A stretch of DNA of 64,000 nucleotides, from NCBI RefSeq assembly GCF_039529835.1, contig NZ_CP154262.1:248001-312000 (forward strand), written 5' to 3'. The stretch is from Arthrobacter sp. TMP15. Lineage in GTDB: Bacteria > Actinomycetota > Actinomycetes > Actinomycetales > Micrococcaceae. Positions 45,548 through 54,246 of this stretch are shown piece by piece. The notes beneath the pieces were generated by a model. That model was not told the DNA's origin, searched no databases, and was given only the letters and a program-made list of their open reading frames with translations. Position numbers and translations under genes: made by a program. How positions within the stretch are numbered: position 1 is the stretch's first letter; each line of letters starts with the position of its first letter.

Positions 45548-45609
45548 ATGTCCGGGCAAACTTAGCGTGTGAGATTTCTGCTTCCGGTTTAGTACGTGGC
45601 CAGCATCAT

Positions 45610-46422
45610 TTAGCGCTTACGCACCATCGCGACGCCTTTCCACAATCCGTAGACCACTCCGGCACCCGTTGCGGCTTGTAGGCCCAGAGTTGCGGCCCGA
45701 CGCCCTGAACGGTAATCGTAAACGGGCCAATTATTTTCCCGTGCATGCTTTCGCAACTTGGCGTCGGGATTGATGGCAACCGGATTACCTACGGCTGTTA
45801 GCAGCGGGATGTCGTTGTAAGAGTCGCTGTAGGCCCAGCTGCGCGAAAGATCCACACCTTCTCTGTGTGCCAGTTCACGCACGGCACGTGACTTTGCTGC
45901 GCCGTGGAGGATCTCACCCACCAGGCGGCCGGTGTAGATGCCGTCTTCTATCTCGGCCACAGTGCCAAGGGCGCCCGTAAGGTTCAGCCGAGTCGCAATG
46001 ACAGCAGCAACCTCAACAGGGGTGGCTGTCACGAGCCACACTTGCCGCCCAGATTTGAGGTGTTCTTTCGTCAGGGCTTTGGTGCCGGGCCAAATCTTAG
46101 ATTCAATCATCTCGTCATAGACTTCTTCGCCGAGTTGGCGGATAAAATCGGCACTGATTCCAGCGGCCAGCTTCTGTGCTGAGTCCTGAACGGAATGAAC
46201 GTCGTTCATGTTCTCGCCGCGCATGATGAATTTGGTTTGTTTCCACGCGAAGCCAGCGACATCAGTCAACGTGAATGCCTTTTTTTGATACATTTTTCGT
46301 GCCACGTGGAACAAGCTGGCACCCTTCATCAATGTGTTATCCACATCAAAGAAAGCGGCCTCACCCTGGTGTTGCGCAGTGGTCGAGGCGGCCTCGGCAC
46401 TGTTGGTAATCACGTCGGGCAT
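45610..46422 (-). CDS. HAD-IB family phosphatase (SerB-like)
   Basis: 270 residues. HAD motif I is AAFFDVDNTLMKGAS (nucleophile Asp26, Asp28), motif II is the WLVTATPVEV segment, and motif III/IV is SWAYSDSYNDIPLL. The C-terminus has a hydrophobic stretch (LGLQAATGAGVVYGLWKGVAMV) that may anchor it to the membrane. It corresponds to the Rv0505c-type SerB1 proteins. Phosphoserine or lysophospholipid phosphatase activity is possible; the substrate is not shown. Confidence 0.88.
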   Translation of the reverse strand: MPDVITNSAEAASTTAQHQGEAAFFDVDNTLMKGASLFHVARKMYQKKAFTLTDVAGFAWKQTKFIMRGENMNDVHSVQDSAQKLAAGISADFIRQLGEEVYDEMIESKIWPGTKALTKEHLKSGRQVWLVTATPVEVAAVIATRLNLTGALGTVAEIEDGIYTGRLVGEILHGAAKSRAVRELAHREGVDLSRSWAYSDSYNDIPLLTAVGNPVAINPDAKLRKHARENNWPVYDYRSGRRAATLGLQAATGAGVVYGLWKGVAMVRKR

Positions 46423-46607
46423 GGAATGAGTCTAGTCAATCCAGACACGCTCTGCCCGCTCCGCCACCGGAGGCAGCGGTTAACTGTGGTGAAACTTTCA
46501 TTTACCGTTTGGTGGAGAAACCCGCTCTTTACGCAGCAGAGCCCGTCCTGACGCTGCCAAAGGAACAGATGCGGCACCACACACTTTGACTAGGTACCGT
46601 TATAGAC

Positions 46608-46901
46608 ATGGAATATGCTGCCAACCATCCGGCCACAAGTGATGTCTCTACCGCAGGCAATGCTCACGTTCCATTACTGGAGCTGGTCACCAAGTCCAAT
46701 TGCCACTTGTGTGAGGCTGCCCGCACAGTCGTCGCCGAAGTAGCAGGCAGTCTTGGCTTGACCTGGTCCGAGCTGAGCATTGATAACAACCCCGAGCTCA
46801 TAGCGCGTTACGGGGAAGAAATCCCGGTGGTGCTTGTGGACGGGATCCAGAGAGACTTCTGGCATATAGACCCTGCCCGTCTCCGGCGCCTCCTGAGCTA
46901 G
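46608..46901 (+). CDS. glutaredoxin-like protein (DUF836)
   Basis: 97 residues. The thioredoxin fold starts LLELVTKSNCHLCEAART with the redox pair Cys32 and Cys35, and includes the cis-proline EIPVVLVDG. It belongs to the DUF836 glutaredoxin-like group (Rv0508 position). It lies upstream of the rex gene in the same direction, in a redox-themed neighbourhood. Confidence 0.9.
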   Translation: MEYAANHPATSDVSTAGNAHVPLLELVTKSNCHLCEAARTVVAEVAGSLGLTWSELSIDNNPELIARYGEEIPVVLVDGIQRDFWHIDPARLRRLLS

Positions 46902-47044
46902 CCGCTTGCCCTGATGCTCTGCCTTGATGCTTGGTCTGGGCTGCGTATTTTTGGCTATGGCCGTGCCACGACTTACAGTGGGTGAAGGTCGGTGCGGACC
47001 TCACGGACACGTGTTCAGCATCTGGGCGCGGCCTTAGTTTGAGA

Positions 47045-47758
47045 ATGTGGAGTGAAGTCTTGACCTCAGCGCAGACCTCGGATGGTCAGCCGGACGAGCC
47101 AGCCCGGCAGTTACCCTCTGCCACCGTTTCGCGCTTGACGCTGTACCTTCGTACGCTCAACGCGCTCCTTGCTGAAGGTGCCGAAAGCGTATCGTCTGAG
47201 GCTCTCGCGGAGTCGGCCGGCGTGGGCTCATCAAATGTCAGGAAAGATCTTTCTTACCTCGGGACCTACGGGACACGTGGGGTTGGCTACGATGTGGCCA
47301 ATCTGAGCCGCAAAATCTCCCAAGCGCTTGGCTTAACCAACGAATGGCGGGTAGCCATTGTCGGTGCGGGAAACCTGGGCCGGGCTCTTGCACGGTACGC
47401 CGGATTTGAATCGCGTGGATTCGACGTTGTGGCACTACTGGATGCAGACCAGATGATCATTGGCAGTGAAATCGGTTGGTTGCGTGTCAGCGATGCGGCA
47501 AATCTGGAAGATGTGGTTGAGAGCGCCAGGGTGAACATGGTTGTTTTAGCACTCCCTGCTTCCGTGGCTCAAGCGGTATGCGACAGGGTTGTGGCAGCCG
47601 GGGTGCGCAGCGTGCTGAGCTTTGCTCCCATTGCACTGACGGTGGCGGATCACGTGAATCTGCGCAAAGTGGACATGGCTACCGAGCTGCAGATTCTGGC
47701 TTATCACGCCCAACGTCTGCAAGAACCCTCCCTCATACAGGATCTGCCGGGAGCATAA
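47045..47758 (+). CDS. rex: redox-sensing transcriptional repressor Rex
   Basis: 237 residues from ATG 47045; TTG 47060 with GGAGTG upstream is an alternative start. An N-terminal winged helix (about 24-80, ATVSRLTLYLRTLNALLAEG and AGVGSSNVRKDLSYLG) is followed by a Rossmann domain with VAIVGAGNLGRAL (GAGNLG at 107-112). Rex binds its operators when NADH is low and releases them when NADH rises, controlling respiratory and fermentative genes. No good TTGTGAA-type Rex box was found in the window. Confidence 0.94.
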   Translation: MWSEVLTSAQTSDGQPDEPARQLPSATVSRLTLYLRTLNALLAEGAESVSSEALAESAGVGSSNVRKDLSYLGTYGTRGVGYDVANLSRKISQALGLTNEWRVAIVGAGNLGRALARYAGFESRGFDVVALLDADQMIIGSEIGWLRVSDAANLEDVVESARVNMVVLALPASVAQAVCDRVVAAGVRSVLSFAPIALTVADHVNLRKVDMATELQILAYHAQRLQEPSLIQDLPGA

Positions 47759-47791
47759 ACCCCTACGGGTGCTATTTTTGTGGCCGATCCT

Positions 47792-47854
47792 TCGCCAGTT
47801 GCCACTTATGGCGCCCAAAACGTGTGTTTGGGCGCCATAAGTGGCAACTGGCGA
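47792..47854. repeat. 28-bp perfect inverted repeat between rex and a convergent gene
   Basis: The arm 47792-47819 (starting TCGCCAGTTGCCACTTATGG) is exactly complementary to 47827-47854; the 7-base loop is ACGTGTG. It ends 25 bases before the convergent membrane-protein stop. There is no T tract outside the stem, so it is not a typical terminator. Confidence 0.95.
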
Positions 47855-47878
47855 CGCGCAGCGCCGGGTTTGAACGGA

Positions 47879-48589
47879 TTACCGCTTCAATGCGTTCCGT
47901 TTGGCCTTGTGTGCCAAGAAGAATTCCTTCGCCGGGGACCTGAACAGCATGAATACGGCGACTAACCCCAAAATGATGCGGGCACCGGAATAAAACGCAT
48001 ATGATCCACCTTCCGGGACAAGAACAATCGAGACGATGGCGAAGACTAGCGCGGTGGTCCGGGCCCAATTACGGCCTCGGCGCAGCTTGGCGGCAATCCA
48101 AAAATAGCCGGCAGCGCAGGTGAGCTGAATGATGCCCATAAAGATGGCCACTGTAATGAAAAGCTGCTGGGCGCTGACGGTGGCCGCCGCTTCCGGGTTC
48201 GTAGCCATGGCTTGCCCGACGGCGGATCTCAGGACCTCTTGTCCGCCCGGTGTCGTTAGGGCAAACGCCCAAATTAGCAGTGCAATGAGTTGCAAGATTC
48301 CGGCAGCCATAATGAACTTGGTAGCCAGCAGCACCCTCTTTGGCGCTTCCGTAGGTGCCCCAGAGTCCTCCCGAGCGCCAGGCTGTAGGCCCGTAAATCC
48401 GGGATACGCCGACGATGGGGTGATTGAGCCTGGCTGCGAGGTGCCCTTCTGTGCGTCTATAACGTCCTGAGGCGGTTCCCACCCGACCGGAGCGTACTGG
48501 CCGTAGCGCGGCACGCCTGGGGCGATCTCACCGTAGCTTCCCGGGCGGGAAGCAGGTTGCTCTTGGGGTTCTTCACCATGGGTGCTCAT
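47879..48589 (-). CDS. integral membrane protein of unknown function, Pro-rich N-terminus
   Basis: 236 residues from ATG 48589; the frame is open 22 codons further. The first 90 residues are polar and rich in Pro, Gly, Gln and Tyr. Four hydrophobic helices follow (FIMAAGILQLIALLIWAFAL, LFITVAIFMGIIQLTCAAGYFW, ALVFAIVSIVLV, IILGLVAVFMLF). It shares its layout with the next gene at 48779, so the two may be distant paralogues. No function is recognised. Confidence 0.75.
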   Translation of the reverse strand: MSTHGEEPQEQPASRPGSYGEIAPGVPRYGQYAPVGWEPPQDVIDAQKGTSQPGSITPSSAYPGFTGLQPGAREDSGAPTEAPKRVLLATKFIMAAGILQLIALLIWAFALTTPGGQEVLRSAVGQAMATNPEAAATVSAQQLFITVAIFMGIIQLTCAAGYFWIAAKLRRGRNWARTTALVFAIVSIVLVPEGGSYAFYSGARIILGLVAVFMLFRSPAKEFFLAHKAKRNALKR

Positions 48590-48693
48590 GACAGCTGCTC
48601 TTTCAGTGTGGCCGATTTCGGTATTGCTGAGGATTTGGCCGAAAGTGCGGGCCAAATGATTACGCCGGAACGTGGCACCAGAAGAAGAAAGGC

Positions 48694-48722
48694 CGCGTCG
48701 GGTTTGTTACAAACCCTACGCG
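48694..48722 (-). terminator. hairpin after the 48.8-49.5 kb membrane-protein gene
   Basis: CGCGT/ACGCG and GGGTTTG/CAAACCC pair around a TTA loop with one mismatch. On the minus strand the stem is followed by CCTTTCTTCTTC, so it probably ends the gene at 48779-49543. Confidence 0.65.
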
Positions 48723-48778
48723 ACCTCCTCCAACTCAACCACCTGATCAAGTTGACTTAGAACTGTGTGCTCAAACTA

Positions 48779-49543
48779 CTATCTAACTCCCTTGGACCTG
48801 GAATTCAGCCATGCAGTGGATTCTGGCAGCCACATCAACACGGCGGCCACTACGCTCAACAAACCGCCACCACGGCTGCTGGTCACGAACAAGAAGATGC
48901 TGATCAGTGCGATGGTCGAAAGGGCTATCCTCGCCCACTGCATTCCTTCCTTGAGTTTCATGGCACAGACTACGATCGCAGCGATCAGCGCCAAGGAAAT
49001 GATGGAGATGACGATTCCCCGCACACCTGAACCGCGGTAGTAAGAAGAGCTCAACAGGAACAGCGAACCGATAAACGCGAAGAAAGTGAAAAACAGCCAA
49101 AGGGCCGCTGTCACCAGCCAGATGATGTAAGAGATCTTCAGTAGCTGAGGCAAATCGCCCATTTTAAAAATGCCGGTGAAGCCACCCGCTGGCATGACAT
49201 CTTTGATTGACCGGGGCATGTCCGCTGGCATCTCAAACTTCCCGCTGCCCGCAGGTGCTCCAGGCTGCTGGTATCGAGGCTGCTGGTATGTGCCAGGGGC
49301 TTGCTGGTAACCCGGCGGAGGCTGATTGCCAGCTGGCGGCTGATTATTCGGAGGTGGCTGGTAGCCCGCAGGAGGCTGTTGCCCCGGGGCGCCCTGGTAG
49401 CCAGGGGGAGGCTGCGTAGCACCAGTGGGCGTAGCGCCAGTGGGTGCTGGTGGCGTATTTGGATCACGCTGGGATCCATAACCGGGAGCAGATGGCTCGG
49501 AGGCGGGCTGCTCGGGACCTGGGAACTCATTTGATGTGCTCAT
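48779..49543 (-). CDS. integral membrane protein of unknown function, Pro/Gln-rich N-terminus
   Basis: 254 residues from ATG 49543. Residues about 25-105 are a run of PPPGYQ-, PPAGNQ- and PGTYQQ-like repeats, typical of actinobacterial membrane proteins with flexible cytoplasmic tails. Four hydrophobic helices follow (ISYIIWLVTAALWLFF, GIVISIISLALIAAIVV, ALSTIALISIFLFV, LLSVVAAVLMWLP). The layout resembles the preceding gene. No function is recognised. Confidence 0.75.
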   Translation of the reverse strand: MSTSNEFPGPEQPASEPSAPGYGSQRDPNTPPAPTGATPTGATQPPPGYQGAPGQQPPAGYQPPPNNQPPAGNQPPPGYQQAPGTYQQPRYQQPGAPAGSGKFEMPADMPRSIKDVMPAGGFTGIFKMGDLPQLLKISYIIWLVTAALWLFFTFFAFIGSLFLLSSSYYRGSGVRGIVISIISLALIAAIVVCAMKLKEGMQWARIALSTIALISIFLFVTSSRGGGLLSVVAAVLMWLPESTAWLNSRSKGVR

Positions 49544-49599
49544 AGCATGAACCCTAGTCGGGGGAAGAACGGTTGTATAGGCACGCAAACAGCACGTAA

Positions 49600-49632
49600 A
49601 AGGCCGGTCCACCACGCTGACGGACCGGCCTT
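49600..49632 (-). terminator. intrinsic terminator after the yceI gene
   Basis: A perfect 11-bp GC-rich stem (49600-49610 with 49622-49632) has an 11-base loop. Read on the minus strand it ends in a short T run, placing it after the YceI-family gene. Confidence 0.8.
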
Positions 49633-49672
49633 GAGGTGCGTGTGCTAAAGATCTGGACTTTAGCGCAACGGC

Positions 49673-50230
49673 CTAGGCGCTCTTCACAAATGCCACATCC
49701 AGTGAAATTGTGACTTTATCTGAAACTAGGACTCCGCCGGCTTCCAGGGCTGCATTCCACGTCAAACCGAACTCCTTGCGACTGATGACGGTTTTAGCTT
49801 CAAAGCCGGCACGAGTTGCGCCGAAGGGGTCTACTGCGACGCCGTTAAACTCGCCCTTAAACGTGACAGGGACTGTAATTCCGTGGATCGTCAGCTCGCC
49901 TGTGAGCGCAAAGTCCTGTGCATCCCCAGTCACGGCGGAAGATACAAATGTCAGGGTGGGGTGCTCCTGAACGTCCAGGAAGTCGGCGCCGCGGACATGC
50001 CCGTCGCGGTTTTCATCGCCGGAGTTGAAGCTCGCGGCCTGAATAGTGGCCGTGACAACGGATTGTGCCAATGTTTCCCCGAGTGTCAGTGAGGCGCTGA
50101 GGTCGGTGAATTTTCCGCGAACTTTAGAGATGCCTGCGTGGCGAACCGTGAAACCCACCTCCGAGTGCGAGGCGTCGAAGTTCCAGTTGCCTTGGGTGAG
50201 GCCGGTTGACTCAATGGTGGTGACTGACAT
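49673..50230 (-). CDS. YceI-family protein
   Basis: 185 residues without a signal peptide. The lipocalin-like barrel opens GNWNFDASHSEVGFTVRHAGISKVRGKF and includes the conserved RDGHVRGADFLDVQEHPTLTF and TVPVTFKGEF segments. YceI proteins bind long-chain isoprenoids or amides in a hydrophobic pocket; their physiological role in actinobacteria is unclear. It is divergent from the phosphatase gene at 50393 and has its own terminator. Confidence 0.93.
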   Translation of the reverse strand: MSVTTIESTGLTQGNWNFDASHSEVGFTVRHAGISKVRGKFTDLSASLTLGETLAQSVVTATIQAASFNSGDENRDGHVRGADFLDVQEHPTLTFVSSAVTGDAQDFALTGELTIHGITVPVTFKGEFNGVAVDPFGATRAGFEAKTVISRKEFGLTWNAALEAGGVLVSDKVTISLDVAFVKSA

Positions 50231-50392
50231 GTGGAGCTCCTTTTAATTTTGTCCGCACATGGGCGCAATGGCCCGTGTCCTTGACTTCCACCCCGTATAA
50301 GCATGCGTTTGCATATACTATTCCCGTGCCCTGAAAAAACTTTCCAGAGCCGGATTAACCTCTTGGTCACTAACTTTGAGAAACTGGCAGAC

Positions 50393-51055
50393 ATGTCCCG
50401 AGTAACAGTTCATCTTCTGCGCCACGGCGAGGTATTCAATCCCGATGGCGTCCTTTACGGTCGACTCCCTGAATTTCATCTTTCCGAGCGTGGCCGCGCC
50501 ATGGCCGTTATGGTCAGTGAGCACTTCGCAGCTATGGCGAACGACGGCGGCGCACCGGTTTATCTTGTTGCCTCACCACTGACGCGTGCCCAAGAAACCG
50601 CACAGCCCACGGCTGAGGCGTTGGGTCTGGAGATTGTGACCGATCCGCGGATCATAGAAGCGGAGAATCATTTCGAGGGCCTGCGCATGAGCAAGACTGA
50701 GTTAGGCAAGCCCAAACATTGGCCATATTTCCTCAATCCGTTCCGCCCCTCCTGGGGCGAGGCGTACGCGGCGCAGGCTCAGCGCATGATTGAAGCGGCG
50801 CGGGATGCTGCCAGATGTGCACTGGAGATTGGTGGTGATGGCGCTCAGGCCGTTATGGTGAGCCACCAGTTGCCGATCTGGTCCACACGGCGCAGTGCAG
50901 AGGGGAAGCGGCTGTGGCATGACCCGCGGAACCGAGAGTGCACACTTGCCTCCCTGACTTCTTTGACATTTGACGGCGATGACATTGTGGATGTCCACTA
51001 CAGCGAACCCGCTGCCGCGCTGCTCCCCGGTGCGGCCACCACCCCAGGGGCCTAG
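50393..51055 (+). CDS. histidine phosphatase-superfamily protein (phosphoglycerate mutase-like)
   Basis: 220 residues from ATG 50393; the frame is open 30 codons further upstream. The catalytic VHLLRHGEVFNPDGVLYGRLP motif is at the N-terminus, and ASPLTRAQETAQPTAEAL and VMVSHQLPIW supply the second half of the phosphohistidine site. The substrate is unknown. The homologue Rv0525 also precedes the cytochrome c maturation genes in M. tuberculosis, so the linkage is old. Confidence 0.9.
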   Translation: MSRVTVHLLRHGEVFNPDGVLYGRLPEFHLSERGRAMAVMVSEHFAAMANDGGAPVYLVASPLTRAQETAQPTAEALGLEIVTDPRIIEAENHFEGLRMSKTELGKPKHWPYFLNPFRPSWGEAYAAQAQRMIEAARDAARCALEIGGDGAQAVMVSHQLPIWSTRRSAEGKRLWHDPRNRECTLASLTSLTFDGDDIVDVHYSEPAAALLPGAATTPGA

Positions 51056-51074
51056 CGCCGAAGGCGTTACACTC

Positions 51075-51089
51075 AGCTGACAGTCAGCT
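51075..51089. promoter_or_regulatory. 15-bp palindrome upstream of the TlpA-like gene
   Basis: AGCTGAC and its complement GTCAGCT flank one A, followed by TTTT. It could be an operator for the cytochrome c maturation operon or a weak terminator of the preceding gene. Confidence 0.4.
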
Positions 51090-51165
51090 TTTCGACGTAG
51101 CGTAGAAGAATGTGTCATGTCTGCGTCAGTGACGTGGCTTCCCAATGAAATGAAAGACTTGCGCC

Positions 51166-51765
51166 GTGACTTCTTCGATGAGCCGTAGATCGCTTTTGGC
51201 CGCTGGTGGCGCCGTGCTCACTATGGCACTAGCCGCCTGCACCAGCAACGACCCGCTGGCACAGCAGGCTAACGCCGGTGATAATAAAAATTATATTGCC
51301 GGAGACGGCTCAGTAACCGAGTACGGGGCAGCGGACCGCAAGGAACCCGTCACATTCACAGGCACACTTTTCGATGGTGGAAAGATTGATGCCGCCGATT
51401 TTCCTGGCCAAGTCACTGTTATGAATTTTTGGTATGCAGCTTGTGCACCGTGTCGTCTGGAGGCTCCGGATTTGCAGGCACTCCATGCGGAGATGGGACC
51501 CCAGGGTGTTGCTTTCTTAGGAGTCAACGTCAGGGATGAAAAAGCCACCGCAGAAGCGTTTGAACGCAATTTCTCCCTGACTTACCCGAGCATCGCTGAC
51601 AAAGATGGCGGGGTGCTGTTGGCGCTGACAAAGTTTGTTCCTCCGGCAGCCGTTCCCACCACCCTGATTCTGGACAAGAAGGGCAGGGTCTCCGCCCGCA
51701 TCCTGGGCGTCGCCGACAAGGGCACTTTGAAAGCCCTTATCACCACCGCGCTGGCAGAAAAATAG
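51166..51765 (+). CDS. TlpA/ResA-like thioredoxin lipoprotein
   Basis: 199 residues from GTG 51166 or ATG 51178. A twin-arginine-like SRRSLL and hydrophobic stretch end in the lipobox LAAC with Cys25. The thioredoxin domain has WYAACAPCRLEAPDLQ (Cys93, Cys96) and the cis-proline region AVPTTLILDKKG. It probably acts outside the membrane, keeping apocytochrome c cysteines reduced for haem attachment, with electrons from the adjacent CcdA. It matches Rv0526. Confidence 0.92.
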   Translation: MTSSMSRRSLLAAGGAVLTMALAACTSNDPLAQQANAGDNKNYIAGDGSVTEYGAADRKEPVTFTGTLFDGGKIDAADFPGQVTVMNFWYAACAPCRLEAPDLQALHAEMGPQGVAFLGVNVRDEKATAEAFERNFSLTYPSIADKDGGVLLALTKFVPPAAVPTTLILDKKGRVSARILGVADKGTLKALITTALAEK

Positions 51766-51781
51766 CAGCCGCCCCCACCCT

Positions 51782-52537
51782 ATGAACAATCCATTTGCCG
51801 AAACAATCCTCAACGGGTCAATGCTGCTGGCCATCCCCGTTGCCCTGCTCGCCGGGCTAGTCTCCTTCCTGTCACCCTGCGTACTACCGCTTGTTCCAGG
51901 GTATTTAGGCTATGTGAGCGGGCTCAGTGGTGCTGATCTTCAGGACCAGCGGCGTGGGCGGATGTTTGCCGGAATCGGCCTTTTCGTGCTGGGCTTCTCA
52001 GTTGTCTTTATGCTCATCGGCGCCGTATTCGGCCAGTTGGGTGCGTGGCTGATGGGGCCCGACGCCGCGTGGGTCACGCAAGTGCTTGGTGTTGTTGTGA
52101 TCCTGATGGGTGTTGTCTTCCTTGGTGGCATGGGTTGGTTTCAGTCAGAAGCCAAAATTCATGCGAAACCGCCTGCTGGACTGTGGGGTGCGCCTGTTTT
52201 GGGGCTAACCTTTGGATTGGGCTGGGCGCCTTGTATAGGCCCCACCTTCAGCGCCGTACAGTTGTTGGCGGTCTCGGACGGACCAAATGCAATTAAGGGC
52301 GCGTTCCTAACGTTTATTTACTGCCTGGGGCTGGGTTTGCCCTTCCTGCTGATTGCGCTGGGCGCACGCAGGGGATTGGGTGCTTTAGCTTTCTTCCGCA
52401 AACACCGCCGCGGGTTGCAGTACTTTGGCGGTGGCATGTTGATTGTGTTGGGTCTGCTGATGGTTTCTGGGTTGTGGGGAACATGGATCAATCAACTGCA
52501 GTTCTGGTTTGCCAATGATGTGAGATTGCCAATCTAA
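51782..52537 (+). CDS. ccdA: CcdA-type thiol-disulfide electron transporter
   Basis: 251 residues with six hydrophobic segments. The two redox cysteines are Cys33 in FLSPCVLPLVPGYLGYVSG and Cys151 in GLGWAPCIGPTFSA, as in CcdA/DsbD core proteins. It carries reducing equivalents from cytoplasmic thioredoxin to the extracytoplasmic TlpA-like protein. It starts 16 bases after the TlpA gene, and its stop overlaps the resB start (TAATG). Confidence 0.95.
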   Translation: MNNPFAETILNGSMLLAIPVALLAGLVSFLSPCVLPLVPGYLGYVSGLSGADLQDQRRGRMFAGIGLFVLGFSVVFMLIGAVFGQLGAWLMGPDAAWVTQVLGVVVILMGVVFLGGMGWFQSEAKIHAKPPAGLWGAPVLGLTFGLGWAPCIGPTFSAVQLLAVSDGPNAIKGAFLTFIYCLGLGLPFLLIALGARRGLGALAFFRKHRRGLQYFGGGMLIVLGLLMVSGLWGTWINQLQFWFANDVRLPI

Positions 52538-54246
52538 TGAAAGAGACAGTGGTGAAAGAAGCCAAGAGCAAAAAGCCGAAGACGAGTGGCCAGGAAGCCG
52601 TCCTGCCGCAACTCGGGTTTGTCGGTATGCTCCGCTGGGCTTGGCGGCAGTTGACAAGCATGCGCACGGCCTTGTTCCTGCTGCTGATGCTTGCCGTGGC
52701 TGCAGTACCCGGTTCACTCTTCCCGCAACGCCCGTCAGCACCGGCGGAAGTTGCTCAGTACCTGAAGGACAATCCTGGCTCCGGGCCCGTAATGGACTGG
52801 TTCAAACTCTTCGATGTTTACTCATCACCCTGGTTCGCAGCCATCTACCTGCTGTTGTTCACTTCTCTGGTTGGCTGTGTATTGCCGCGAGCCAAAATTC
52901 ACTGGAAGGCTATGCGTTCGGCTCCGCCACGTACGCCTAAACGTCTCTCGCGCCTGGCTGAATACGGCACGGTGGAGATCCCCGCCGGCAGTGGCATTGA
53001 CGCAGAGACGGCAGTAAAAGATGCAGCAGATATTCTTAAGAGCCGCCGCTACCGGGTGGATGTGCGCGATCTTGATACAGATCGTCCCTCAGTGGGCGCT
53101 GAGGTGGGCTTCCTCAAAGAAGTAGGGAACCTGCTCTTTCATACGGCCATGATTGGTGTCCTTGCGGCAATCGCGTTCAGCGGGCTCTTTGGCTACAGCG
53201 GTCAGCGAGTTTTGGTGGAGGGCGAGACATTCGTCAATACACTCACGGGTTATGACACGTTCACGCCCGGAGCCAATTTTAGTGACGAGAGCTTGAGCCC
53301 CTACTCTGTTCAGTTAGACCGGTTGGTAGTTAAATATGATCGCTCAACAGAAGCTCATTACGGGCAGCCGCTAGACTTCAACGCCACGCTCACGCTCAAA
53401 GACAAGCCCGGAGCGGCGCCGGAAAAAAAGACGCTTAAAGTCAACGAACCGGTAGCTGTGGGCGGAACGAACGTGTATTTGGTGGGTAATGGTTATGCCC
53501 CGATCATCACTGTCAAGGACGGGCAGGGCAAAGTTGCTTTTCAGGGCCCAGTCATCACCATCCCCACTGATGGTGCTTATACGTCTTTGATGGTTGTCAA
53601 GGTCCCTGACGCCAAGCCGAAGCAGCTTGGCTTTGTCGGATTTTTTCTGCCTACGGCACTCATTGATGAAAAAGGCGTTGCTTTCGGCTCCGACCCTGAT
53701 CCGTTTAATCCCCAGCTGAACCTGAACGCTTATACAGGCGATCTGGGTTTGGATAATGGTGTACCGCGCAACGTGTACACGCTGGATACCTCAGAGCTGA
53801 AAGAGATCAACTCCAGGAGCCTTGACTCGGGAGGCATTGTGCTGGTGCCGGGCCAAAGCTACACATTGCCTGAAGGTAGCGGCACCATTAGCTTTGATGG
53901 AATCAAACGATTTGCTGCTCTGGACATCAGGCACGATCCGGGACAGATATATGTTTTGGTGTTCGCACTTATAGCGCTGGCCGGGCTCATGGGCTCACTG
54001 TTCCTGAACCGTCGTCGTGTATGGGTACGCACAGGAAATCACCCTGATGGACGCACCATGGTCGAGTTCGGCCTACTCGCTCGAGGTGAGGACCACCGGC
54101 TGGCTGGCGAATACGCTGCAATCAACAAAGCTCTGCATGCCAAATGGCTGGTGCCATTTGATGTTGCAGGGCAAAATGGTGAGCAGGCACAACCAATAAT
54201 CAACGACTCCGCACAAAGCGTCACCGCGGCAAGTAAGGATCAGTAA
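52537..54246 (+). CDS. resB: cytochrome c biogenesis protein ResB (Ccs1)
   Basis: 569 residues. Membrane helices occur near residues 42-60 (TALFLLLMLAVAAVPGSLFPQ), 105-122, 195-215 and 465-485, with a large extracytoplasmic domain of about 250 residues before the last helix. The family motif WGFLKEVGNLLFH-type segment reads EVGFLKEVGNLLFHTAMIG here. ResB and CcsB together form the system II cytochrome c synthase that delivers haem. It overlaps ccdA and ccsB by one base each. Confidence 0.93.
   Translation: MKETVVKEAKSKKPKTSGQEAVLPQLGFVGMLRWAWRQLTSMRTALFLLLMLAVAAVPGSLFPQRPSAPAEVAQYLKDNPGSGPVMDWFKLFDVYSSPWFAAIYLLLFTSLVGCVLPRAKIHWKAMRSAPPRTPKRLSRLAEYGTVEIPAGSGIDAETAVKDAADILKSRRYRVDVRDLDTDRPSVGAEVGFLKEVGNLLFHTAMIGVLAAIAFSGLFGYSGQRVLVEGETFVNTLTGYDTFTPGANFSDESLSPYSVQLDRLVVKYDRSTEAHYGQPLDFNATLTLKDKPGAAPEKKTLKVNEPVAVGGTNVYLVGNGYAPIITVKDGQGKVAFQGPVITIPTDGAYTSLMVVKVPDAKPKQLGFVGFFLPTALIDEKGVAFGSDPDPFNPQLNLNAYTGDLGLDNGVPRNVYTLDTSELKEINSRSLDSGGIVLVPGQSYTLPEGSGTISFDGIKRFAALDIRHDPGQIYVLVFALIALAGLMGSLFLNRRRVWVRTGNHPDGRTMVEFGLLARGEDHRLAGEYAAINKALHAKWLVPFDVAGQNGEQAQPIINDSAQSVTAASKDQ

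Noticed and set aside
47761-47878. Rex-dependent operator in the inverted repeat after rex
   Set aside because: The arms do not resemble TTGTGAA-N4-TTCACAA, and the location downstream of rex between convergent genes does not suit an operator.
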